DNA from: Dama dama
Taxonomy: Eukaryota; Chordata; Mammalia; Artiodactyla; Cervidae
Assembly (NCBI RefSeq): GCF_033118175.1
Contig: NC_083693.1
Span: 25,119,981 to 25,183,980, forward strand
Reading direction: 5' to 3'
Length of the DNA: 64,000 nt
Shown here: in pieces, positions 11,950-20,848 of the stretch
Layout of the letters: each line of letters opens with the position of its first letter
Position numbering within the stretch: the stretch's first letter is position 1
Notes under the pieces: generated by a model
Seen by the model: the letters and a program-made list of their open reading frames with translations, nothing else
Told to the model about the DNA's origin: nothing
Databases searched by the model: none
Made by a program: the position numbers and the translations under genes

Positions 11950-12420
11950 ATAACCCAACCACTGTAACACTATTTTAATTTGTGCACTTTACTGTTTATA
12001 CTTAATGCTTTTTGCCTTTTTCATTTTGCTGGATATAGATTTCAGCATTACTGAACTGTTATTTCAGTTATATTTAATGGCTACAGAATAGTCTGCAGGG
12101 CTTCCCTGGTGGCTCAGTGGTACAAAGAATCCACCTGCCAATGCAGGAGACGCGGGTTTGATCCCTGGGTTGGGAAGATCCCCTGGAGTAGGAAATGGCT
12201 ACCCAAATATTTTTGCCTGGAAAATTTCGTGGACAGAGGAGCCCAATGGGCTAAGTCCGTGGGGTCGCAGAGTTGGATGCAACTGAATGACTTTTCACTT
12301 GTAAGACTTTGCAGGAAGGTAATACTCTGTAGATCTGTTCCTTAATTAGTCAGATAGCCCTCTAGTTACTGACTTGCTTAGGTTGTATCCAGTTCTTAGT
12401 AACAATTGTCCTTAATGTTG
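11950..12420 (-). repeat. Old L1 3' fragment interrupted by a Bov-tA SINE
   Basis: The left part ends ATTTAATGGCTACAGAATAG and the right part resumes with AATACTCTGTAGATCTGTTC and AGGTTGTATCCAGTTCTTAG. Both are typical of reverse-oriented L1 3' sequence. A SINE sits between them at 12098-12305. Confidence 0.5.
12098..12305 (+). repeat. Bov-tA SINE
   Basis: GGGCTTCCCTGGTGGCTCAG forms the head, ACCTGCCAATGCAGGAGACG follows, and GGGGTCGCAGAGTTGGATGC is near the end. Confidence 0.93.
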
Positions 12421-13254
12421 TAGCACACCTTCATGGAGCCTGGCCAGGTTTTATTTGTGGATCCAGTAAAAGCTTCAGTGCTGAGTGCAGAGCAGAAAGT
12501 GTGTTGGCCTCGGTGTCACTTCACTGAGGTTTCCCTGACCCACCACATTTAAAACTGCAAACCTCATCTCTGCTTCGTTTTTTCCACCACCCCTGCTGTC
12601 TCCAGAACACTGGGTATTTTATCTTGATTGCCCTTGCTAAGTCCACAGACTCCCCCAGGACAAGGATTTGGGGTCGGTTCGCAGGCACGTAAATACTTGC
12701 TGGGTGGTGGGCTTACCCAGACGTACAGGTCAGGTGGGTTTGAACAGTGTCCATAGCAGCGTGTATTCATGGAAGCCAGCGGGAGGATAATTGCACTAAC
12801 TAGTAGTTGGTTTCCAGGTGGGCTCGGAAGCAAGCACTCCACGTGGCTGGTGAATTGGGAGATGGTAGGGTTAGCGCTTGTGGCAGCAGGCGCGCATTCC
12901 TCTGGCAGGAGAGCGTGGGAGAGGTAGGAGGTAAGCAGATTGTGGTTCCAGCAGGGAATTTCCCAAGGTTTCCATACTACAAAAGAAGTAGTTTGAGAAT
13001 TAACAGTGACATGGTTGGTAGAAAATGCCATTTTGCCAGGAATGGACTGTATCACTGTTTAATTGCCTCTGCCTTGGCCAGCAGCTCCCACTTGCTTGCT
13101 GTGTATTTGATTCACATCGTATGGTACTATATAAGTTAAGTTGTGTTATCAGAGTTTTTTTTTTCCTGGTCGGAGCAAGGTTGTATGTGGTAATCTGAGT
13201 AAGCAGATAGGCCAGTCATGTCTGAATTAAGCAGAGCTAGTGACAGTGTCACCT
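12421..13254. other. Intron 5 sequence, nothing recognised
   Basis: The 163-codon minus-strand frame at 12564-13055 has no recognisable domain, and nothing supports a gene here. Confidence 0.55.
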
Positions 13255-13465
13255 CAGCCTAGGTGGCACCGTGGTAAGGAACCTGCCTGCCAGTGCAGGA
13301 GACAGAAGAGACACAGGTTTGATCCCTGGATTGGGCAGGTTCCCCTGGAGGAGGGCATGGCCACCCACCTCAGTATTATTACCTGGAAGATTGCACGGAC
13401 AGAGGAGCCTTGCGGGCTACAGTCCTTGGAGTCTCAGAGAGTTGGACATGACTGAGTGACTAACA
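13255..13465 (+). repeat. Bov-tA SINE
   Basis: CAGCCTAGGTGGCACCGTGG forms the head, GGACAGAGGAGCCTTGCGGG the body, and GAGAGTTGGACATGACTGAG the end. Confidence 0.92.
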
Positions 13466-14611
13466 CTCTTGCTTGGTAAATCTGTGAGATATTTAGCATG
13501 GCATATTTTAAGCAACTGTTGGGAGTCTTGCTTGAGTATGGAAATTGTAATAGTTTTCTTCTGGGACAGCCTTAATTGTCACCTTCAGCCAGTATGTGGC
13601 TCTCCAGTTTGCCATAGATTTTCTACTATAACATATTTTTAGTTTTCAAAGTCCATGTATTCCCTGGTGAGTTGTTAAGGATAGACAGGTGTGATTTAGT
13701 GGATGAAACACTGGGTTGAGAGTTGAAGTATTGTTTCCCTCTTATATTTGTCAGTAGATGCCGTGTCTGTTATGTCTGAATTCTTTTGTTTCTTCCTTTT
13801 TAAAACGTGATAGTGATTCCCCAACACCACTTTCTGCCTTCTTCCAGAATCTCAGGGACACTTTGTCAACATGCTGGTTTATTGGAACCATGTAAAGAGA
13901 TTTCATGTTTTGAGGTCTGTCTCAGAAATGCTTTTTTTCTTACCTATGCCTTTTTCTACTTTATTTGAATATGAGGTGTATCTGCAATGATGTGAGTTGA
14001 GCTGAGTTGGTCATCTTTTAAATTTAAAAAGTTATAATTTAAGTTATTGGGACCAAGCACTTGGTTCAAACTAGGATTTTATAATTACATTGACAAGTAT
14101 AGTATGATAAGACATTATAGTATTTTTCTCTATATAGTTTTGACTTTGAGAATTTTGAGGATACACCCCCACTTGTTTTTAACAAAAATTGGACTGACCT
14201 TGCATAGATTGGAGTGATTAATTTCTTCCCTTCTCAGTAAAATTGGCTGCAATAAGCATATGCTGTAACCCATTTTAAGACAAAAAGACAAACGCTTTGG
14301 AAGACTTGCTTTTTTTCTTTTTTCTTTTTTTGGAAACCAGAGCAAAAGCATTCTCCTTACATCTCCTCATTGTTTGTGAGCATAATATTAACTCTCTTAG
14401 GATCCCAGTCTTCTCTTTATCTTGATCAAAGAACATCCTTAGGAAGGAATCCTGCAGTTTCCATTTAGCCCATTTGTGACCTCTTGTGAAGTTACATGTC
14501 CAAGTTACCTGGGAACTGTGCAAACCAACTTCCTGGAGCAGAGACTCAAAGAGCAGTGAGGTTAGAAATTTTACATAAGAGTTAGAGAATTTAACCTATG
14601 CCTGAGAGGCT
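13466..14611. other. Intron 5 sequence, nothing recognised
   Basis: AT-rich sequence. The minus-strand frames at 14130-14523 end in Lys-rich runs that simply reflect a T-rich tract at 14308-14332. Confidence 0.55.
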
Positions 14612-14706
14612 GACTATATATGTATATTATATTACTATGTTTTTATATATTAACATATATATTACAGTGTATTCACATGTATTATATAGAGAATATACAT
14701 ATGTAT
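14612..14706. repeat. AT-rich TATA/ATAC low-complexity tract
   Basis: This stretch consists mostly of TAT, ATA and ACATAT words. It lies immediately 5' of the Bov-tA SINE that precedes exon 6. Confidence 0.7.
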
Positions 14707-14711
14707 TGGAA

Positions 14712-14920
14712 TTTGCCACGTGGCGCTAATAGTGAAGAACCCGCCTGCCAGTGCAGGAGACCTAAGAGATGCGAGTTCAATCCCTGGGTCAAGAAGATCC
14801 CCTGGAGAAGAAAAGGGCAACCCACTCCGGTATTCTTGCCTGGCGAATTCCATGGACAGAGGAGCCTGGCAGGCTGCAGTCCATGGGGTTGCAAAGACTC
14901 AGATGCAACTGAGCACACAC
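14712..14920 (+). repeat. Bov-tA SINE abutting the exon 6 acceptor
   Basis: The tRNA-Glu-like head (GTGGCGCTAATAGTGAAGAA) is followed by the Bov-A body (TGGACAGAGGAGCCTGGC) and the TGGGGTTGCAAAGACTCAGA end. Flanks ACATATGTATT (14697-14707) and ACACATGCATT (14915-14925) look like a diverged target-site duplication. The element ends just upstream of the putative branch point of exon 6. Confidence 0.9.
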
Positions 14921-14961
14921 ATGCATTACGTGTACATTAATCAGCGTTTGCTTCTTTCCAG

Positions 14962-15160
14962 GGAGGATGCTGGAGAACCAGACTCCTGGAGCAGTTTGTC
15001 CTATGAAATCCCTTACGGAGACTGTTCTGTGAGGCATCACCGAGAGTTGGACGTCTATATGCTAACCTCCGAGTCGGAGCCACACCAGGAGCCCCCACTT
15101 CCTGGAGACAGTTGCACTGGACACATTTTTAAACTTATGAACATTCAACAGCAGCTAATG
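14962..15160 (+). CDS. AKAP13: AKAP13 internal coding exon (exon 6 in human numbering)
   Basis: This exon encodes 66 complete residues of A-kinase anchoring protein 13, just after the N-terminal ankyrin-like region of the long isoform. The translation includes AGEPDSWSSLSYEIPYGD, then CSVRHHRELD, and ends FKLMNIQQQLM. This matches the human protein almost residue for residue as I remember it. The acceptor is a pyrimidine-rich run ending TTCTTTCCAG at 14952-14961, and the donor is ATG|GTAAGG after 15160. The first exonic base completes a split codon, so the upstream exon must end with two bases of a Glu or similar codon. The exon ends in phase 0, matching the in-phase start of the next exon 2.7 kb downstream. 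A possible branch point TTAAT lies at 14937-14941. A Bov-tA SINE ends only about 30-45 bases upstream of the acceptor. The upstream exon is not in the window. Identification is firm; exon numbering is from memory. Confidence 0.95.
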
Positions 15161-16185
15161 GTAAGGAAGAAATTATTTCCATTTTCAGTCTTTCGTACCC
15201 TCACCCCTTCCCCCAGTGAGCTTTGCCATAATTAGAACATAGCCGTGCTTCCCTCAGAGATTGTGAAACCTGTAGAGCGGTTTTAGCTGCGTTCGATGTC
15301 AGCACTTAGAGAGACAGAGCTTAGCACTGGGGTAGTAATAAGAGGAGACTGGGAAAATTCTTCACTGGTTTTTGCCAGGCTTTTAAAATAATGAAAGATA
15401 CACATATACATTGCTGACAGAGAACTATGCAACAACTAGAGCTAAAATTTTCTGGCTTAAAAGGAAATTTGTTTAACACTATAAATTTGTTGGTTTAACT
15501 TTATAAAACAAAATGAGCTAAACTGTTTCTGAGATTGTTGCTAAAGAACAGGAACCAAAGTTACTAAGAAACAGTCTTTCCTCAACTCTTTCAATGAATG
15601 ATGACCATGTTGCTATATTTAAATTGATAGTTGTGTGGTAAAAAGATCACTAAAAAAAAATAAAGATTTTTATAATCCACTCAAGCCTTCAAGATAAAGT
15701 TGTTGCCAGACATAAAAACATTACAGACTCCCTGGTGGCATTTATTATGGATAATATACACGTCATGTGGATACATCTCTCTTGGCCGTAACATCTAAAA
15801 GGCTAAGTTTAGATAATTTTTCCACCCATTTTATTTCAGAGTTGATTTGATTCGGAAAACTCTTGGCAGTAATTTCATTTAAGGTCATCTGGGGTCAGCT
15901 CACTGCCAGAGTCTTCCCTGGGAGCAGACCTTATTTCAGAGACCGGCGGGCCAGAACACTTCACAGCAGGGTTGTAGACGCAGTCGCCTCTGCCTCTCCG
16001 GGTTGTGTTTATTCCAAACTAGGTGTCATTTTATTTTCCTCTGGAGATGGCTGAAAAGTCAGGTTTTCTTTAGACCTCTTCTTACTGGGTGAATGGTAGT
16101 CCATTCAGAAACAGCAGTTTGCAGATGCCAAAGCTACCCACAAGATGTGGGAATAGTTTCCTGGAAACCATGAGAAATTAAAACT

Positions 16186-16262
16186 ATGAGAAGATGCATG
16201 TGTTAGGAGCATCTAACAATGAGAAGCATCTAACGATGAGAAGATGCATGTGTTAGGAGCAT
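16186..16262. repeat. Tandem duplication, 50-base period with 17-base sub-repeat
   Basis: A 27-base string starting ATGAGAAGATGCATG occurs identically at 16186-16212 and 16236-16262. Between them AGCATCTAACRATGAGA repeats at 16208-16224 and 16225-16241. Confidence 0.9.
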
Positions 16263-16688
16263 TTTCAAGCCATACCACTTTTTTCCTCCAAATCCCCGTT
16301 CTGTCGTGTTCACCCTTTGTTAAATTCAGTGACCCGTTTTCATAATTCTTTGGAGTTGGTCACCACCTCAGGAGGAAGGAAGCAACCGATCTTGAGTTCT
16401 CTTACAGAAGCATAGCGCGGCAGAGTCAGTGAAAATCTGTTATTCTCGTACTGTCTCATCAGAAGGACCTGAGTGAGCTTGACGTGTTTTGCACTTCCAC
16501 GTGTGACCTCTCACATGAGACCCAGCAAGCAGACAGGAGTAGCCTGGTGGTCGAGGGCTGGAGGCACAGGGGCCGAGCAGGTGCAGGAGTGAGGCGGCGG
16601 CACACGGTGTGTGCACGAGATTATTGTAACAGAGAGGACGATGAGTGAAGAGTGAGCCAGGCGCTTCAAAAAACAGCTCTGCGAGTTC

Positions 16689-16820
16689 TCTGGTTGCTTG
16701 GTGGTCAGGATTTCAGGCTTTCTCGGCTGTGGCCCGGCTTCAGTCTGTGATCAGGAAGCTGGGAGTCCCGCAGGCTGTGCAGTGTGGCCGAAAAATAAAT
16801 AAGGAAAGAAAACCATGTGA
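16689..16820 (+). repeat. CHR-type (cetartiodactyl) SINE, diverged
   Basis: The segment contains TGGTTGCTTGGTGGTCAGGA, then GGCTGTGGCCCGGCTTCAGT, and ends GTGTGGCCGAAAAATAAATA. This is the head, body and GGCC-AAAAATAAA tail of the tRNA-derived CHR family. Confidence 0.6.
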
Positions 16821-17829
16821 TTAAAAAAAACAGTGTCATTATAAGGGTTCCTGAAACTTTGATACAGAGGTAGATCCACTCTTAATGATCAGATGTATTT
16901 TATTTCTCTCCATTTTTTCGCTAAGCTTTGTCTAACATGTGCTTGTGGTTTTTACATAATTTTAACTTTAGATTAACTGTTTCATTTTCTAAAACATTAT
17001 AAATACCTTTTTCTGATTTCACTGTGGTCTTCACTGTTAACATTTGGAATATATGACAGCATAGCATCCTCCGCCAGGTTATTACCGCGATCGTTCTAAC
17101 CATCCCCATATAGTTGGTCACGTCTGTTTCTCAAGTTGCAAAGACCTGTTTCTGAGATGACCTATAAAATATCCTCAAAGACGGTACCACCTGAGAATAA
17201 CGAAGAATTCCCTATCGCTCGTTTGATATGTTGTTTGTTTAATATTCAGTAGTAGAGGAACAGAGGAACTCTTTTTATCAGTCAAGGAAAGGATTGAATC
17301 ATGCCACTCTTCTGAAATTATTATAGCCCCATAACTAAAATAGCTAACCTAGATTGAACAGAGCCTGTTTTGGAGATTGAAGGATGCTATGTAACTCCTA
17401 GGTAAGAATTCAGGGCATGGGAGCATGTGTCTGCTGCTTGTGATTGAAGGGAGTTTACCATACTGGTCAGGATTTGTTTTCACTTATATATACGAGGCAG
17501 GATGGAAGCTGCCTCTGCCCCTCTAAAACCCCTATAAAAAGAAAGTTTTTGAGGCTCAGTTTTAATCTCCTTTCTAAAATAAGTCGATAATATAGAAAAT
17601 AGCCATATTGTATTTTCTTGGCATCTTTATCTTTCTAGCAACTGCAGCTGTCAGACACAGCTCAGGCCCAAGGGCTCATCATTGGCACTTGCTTAGGTTG
17701 GCTCAGCCCGTGACCTTAGAAGGGCTAGCATGCTAATGACCTCTCTCCCACAGAATTTTCGCTTACAGATGTCAGTGATGTCTTTTCTCATGGTCAGTTT
17801 TTTTAAAAACATCTTCTATTTCCTCCTAG

Positions 17830-20800
17830 AAAACAAACCTCAAGCAGATGGACAGTCTCACACCCTCAGCGGTGACAGCACAGGACCCTTCAGGTCCCCC
17901 CCATGACCAGGATGCAGATGGTCACTTTCTTCCCTGCGTGTCCGAGCCCACAGCCAGCCTGCAGCTTGCCTCTCCTGGAGCTGCCGAGAGCTGTCAGCGC
18001 TGCCGGGGGAGCACCGTGGGGCAGACTGAGGGCTCCTGCGATTTGCCAGGTGTGGCCACGGAGGAGGACACAGACCCTTCCTGCAGGAAGAGGAGCACGG
18101 GCGTGGCGAGAACAGGAGGTGAGGTGGGGCCAGCGCCTGCGACAGACCCTGGAGCGGCGTCTGCTCCCGACAGCTGCGTTCAGAGCCTGCCTGATGGCAG
18201 AGGAGAGGGCCCGGAAGGCCTTCCGTCCTGTGGAGTCAGAGACGACGAAACTACGTTTTTGGCAGGGGCCACCGACCTGGCGTCCCCAGGCAGCATCCTG
18301 CAGGGGGCCGTGGCCCAGGCCTGCTCTGGAGGCAAGCTGGTGGTCGCTTCGCCAGCAGGTGCCAGCGCCCCCGAGGCTGCAGGAGAAGGGGAACATGGTC
18401 TCATGCACCCTGATGCCGCCATCATGGGGAACATGCTTGAAGTGGAAGAGAGTATGAAGAAACGATTTGAGGACTCCAGTATCAGCACGGCTGGAGCCTC
18501 TGACGGAAAAGCCGCAGACGAGCCTGTGGATGGAGCCAGCCTTCCAGACAGTGTCTTGGCTGCCAGTCCCCTGGATGCTAACAAACCTGCAGAATCGATA
18601 CTTGCCATTAGTAATGGCAAAGCTGTCATTGACCAAACTGCAGAAACCGAAACTTCTAAAAGCTGTGAAGAGAGTGCTCACACTCCAGGAGCCCAGAATC
18701 TTCAGTTAGTTCCAGCTGCTGCAGGCGACGAGGTTTCAGAAGGGCTCCAACCCAACACTCCCTTGGCCAGCGTGTGTGCGCCAGGGTCGCCCTCTGATTT
18801 AACCTTGCCCGGGCCGCACAAAGATGTGACGCCTAACCCGAAATCAGAAGTGGAGTCATCTGGTGGTCACAGCCAAAACAGCGAGTCACCCATCTGCTCC
18901 GCAGCTGGGGGTGATAAACTTTGCACAGCCCCTGAGTGTCAGCCAAGCAGAGGGACGTCTAGTGGTGTGTCGCCTGCAGAACACCGTGACGACACAGCCC
19001 CCCAGCCTGAGAGCACGACCACAGGACAGCTCGGCACACGGCCCCCGCCCACTGCCCGCTGCCCGAGCGGCCCACAGGCCAGCTCCACCCAGATCACCCC
19101 GGACACCCCAGAACGTGTGGAGGCTTCTCTCCAAGTTTCAGATAAAGAAAGCCAAGGAGAAGCTCTGAAAGTGGAGACATCGTCAGCAGATCCAGCTGAG
19201 GTGGTTCCACACCCGCAGGCCGCTCCCCCCAAGGCTGAGAAAGAAGGGGCGTCAGGCCCGGCTGTGACACCAGGCGGGACTCTCTCTCTGGCAGGCAGTC
19301 CCGGCAGTGAATCAGTAACCAAAGATGACGCACTCTCGCTCGTCCCCTCCCAGAGTGAAAAGGGAAGAGCAGCCCTCCAACCACACACAGATGGTGGAGA
19401 TGGGCCTGACGGAGACGCGAGACGTCCGGAGGAGCAGCCTCCAGAGGGCGGCGCGGCGGCCCTGGGCCCACCCCCCGCGGCCCTAGACCCGCCGCCCGGC
19501 ATGGGGAACGCCGGCCCCGGAGGACTCGCTGGGGAGCAGGAGCGCCCCTCCCTCTCAGCAGCCCCCGAAACCCTGGCCGTCGAGGGGACCACCGCCTCCG
19601 CCCTGCTTCCTGGGGGTCAGGCCGCTGCGACTGAAGGAGGAAAAACTCAGGTGGTTCCTGAGGGCCCAGGAGGCGAGGGTAAAGCCAGGACCTGTCCCGC
19701 CACTGGGGACGGCCCTCTCTGCTCAGGAGCATCGCGGGGAGAGTGCAGACCACCGCCTCCTGCGCCAGAGGCCCCGGGGGTCCCTGAAGAGCCCGGCGCA
19801 GCGGCCTGTGCAGAGGACAGAGCGCTGCAGCCCGGCAGCTCCCCGGGCACACCCTTGGCCCGTCTTCATGCAGAAACTAAACCCAACAAGGAAGTGGCCC
19901 CAGCAGCCTCCCGGCCGACGGGAGGTGGGGCCACACACAGCCTGGTGCCACCAGGAGCCGGTCTGGCTGCTGATTCCAGCCAGGACGCCCCAGGTGCAGA
20001 GCCGAGCAGCTCAGCGCCGGCGCCAGATCTGTTAGCAGGTGGGCCCAAGGCGCCGAACTGCAGTCCAGCTTCTTCAGTTCCAGATGTTGAGGTGGAAAAC
20101 ACCCCATCTCTGGGGAAGAGCGCCGGCTGTGAGGTGAGTGGAGATGCAGTGCTGGACGATGCCCGGGTTCATGGTCTACAAGAAGCCCTCGGGGCTGGGA
20201 CAAAGGATATATCTCACAACGCCCCAGACACCTTGTCCTGCCAAGAGGAGAATATGATCCTGGGTTTGCCCGGAGCTTCACCAGCCACAGGTGTGACTAA
20301 CCCCCAGGGCAGCACGCCCCCAGAGCTGGTGGCGCCTCCGGGTGGGGAGAAGAAGCTGGAGGGAGCAGACTGTGGCTCTGTTGGCCCGCAGGAGGCCCAG
20401 GGCGACAGTAAGACGCATCACGACCCACTGCAGCCTGTAGGTGGAGAGCGCCCCCCAGAAATGGGGCCCTCGGGTGAGGCAAGGGGTGCCCCCGCTCTGC
20501 CCTGTACCGTCTCCACCAAAGCCTTGCATCGGCCCGAGGGTGCCGACTCCATCGAGGAGGCTGCCAGCCGCATCGTGGATTCTGTCATAGAGCGAGTCAA
20601 GGCCTCCGGAGCGCTGATGACAGGGGGGGCCCTCGGGCACAGGTCACCGCCCAGGCCTCCCGAGGCGGGCCCAGGGACAGAGCCCACAGCACCTGCTTCC
20701 GCCGGGGAGACGAGCGCCCTGCAGCCTGCGGAGACCCCGCCGGTGAGCAGTGGTGGCGGAGAAGCCTCTGGGAGCCTTGAGCAGTGCTTTGCTGGAAGTG

Positions 20801-20848
20801 AGGAGCCAGAGATGATTCTGCCTGTCCAAGGACCTGCACCAGAGACAG
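17830..20848 (+). CDS. AKAP13: AKAP13 giant coding exon (exon 7) with the PKA RII-binding helix
   Basis: This 3019-base exon encodes 1006 complete codons of AKAP13 plus one base of a split codon. The acceptor is TTTCCTCCTAG before AAA ACA AAC CTC; an in-frame TAG sits inside the acceptor, so the frame opens exactly at the exon edge. The donor is ACAG|GTAAGC after 20848 (phase 1). The protein is low-complexity, rich in Ser, Pro, Gly, Ala and Glu, with no predicted fold and no membrane segment. It shares islands with human AKAP13, such as SPGSESVTKDDALS and ILPVQGP. Near the C-terminal end (20551-20616) is the amphipathic helix IEEAASRIVD-SVIERVKASG that docks PKA type II regulatory dimers and tethers PKA near the RhoGEF module. 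The open frame continues past the donor to a stop at 21058-21060, but those last ~70 codons are intronic. GC content and CpG density are far above the flanking introns. Confidence 0.97.
20551..20616 (+). other. AKAP13: PKA RII-subunit anchoring helix (Ht31-type) within AKAP13
   Basis: This segment encodes the amphipathic helix used as the classical Ht31 anchoring-disruptor sequence. The two isoleucines whose change to proline abolishes binding in Ht31 are both present (ATC at 20572 and ATA at 20587), as is the EEAASRIVD core. Relative to the human helix as I remember it, four positions differ. The residue before the first Ile is Ser instead of Leu, VDA is VDS, EQV is ERV, and the second Ala of KAAG is Ser. 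The pattern of hydrophobic residues is otherwise kept, so RII binding is expected but its strength may differ. Confidence 0.9.

Larger units (their letters stand above)
15161..17829 (+). other. AKAP13: AKAP13 intron 6
   Basis: This 2.7-kb intron runs from GTAAGG to CCTCCTAG. It holds a 50-base-period duplication at 16186-16262 and a fragment of a CHR-type SINE near 16689-16820. No other coding segment was seen. The open frame near 15863-16054 has no splice context. Confidence 0.9.

Noticed and set aside
12564..13055. 163-codon minus-strand frame
   Set aside because: No recognisable domain, no splice or promoter context, and mixed composition typical of a chance frame.
14720..15235. 171-codon frame covering SINE and exon 6
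   Set aside because: Only 14962-15160 is exon. The frame runs from the Bov-tA SINE through the acceptor by chance.
17903..18457. 184-codon alternative plus-strand frame in exon 7
   Set aside because: It overlaps the true frame, whose match to AKAP13 and splice phases are clear. It has no independent signal.
17890..18681. 263-codon antisense open frame opposite AKAP13 exon 7
   Set aside because: It lies inside a confirmed coding exon. The high GC content removes stop codons from other frames. No domain or promoter supports it.
18939..19852. 217- and 252-codon minus-strand frames within exon 7
   Set aside because: They overlap each other in different frames and consist of Pro/Arg/Ser-rich low-complexity residues mirrored from the coding strand.
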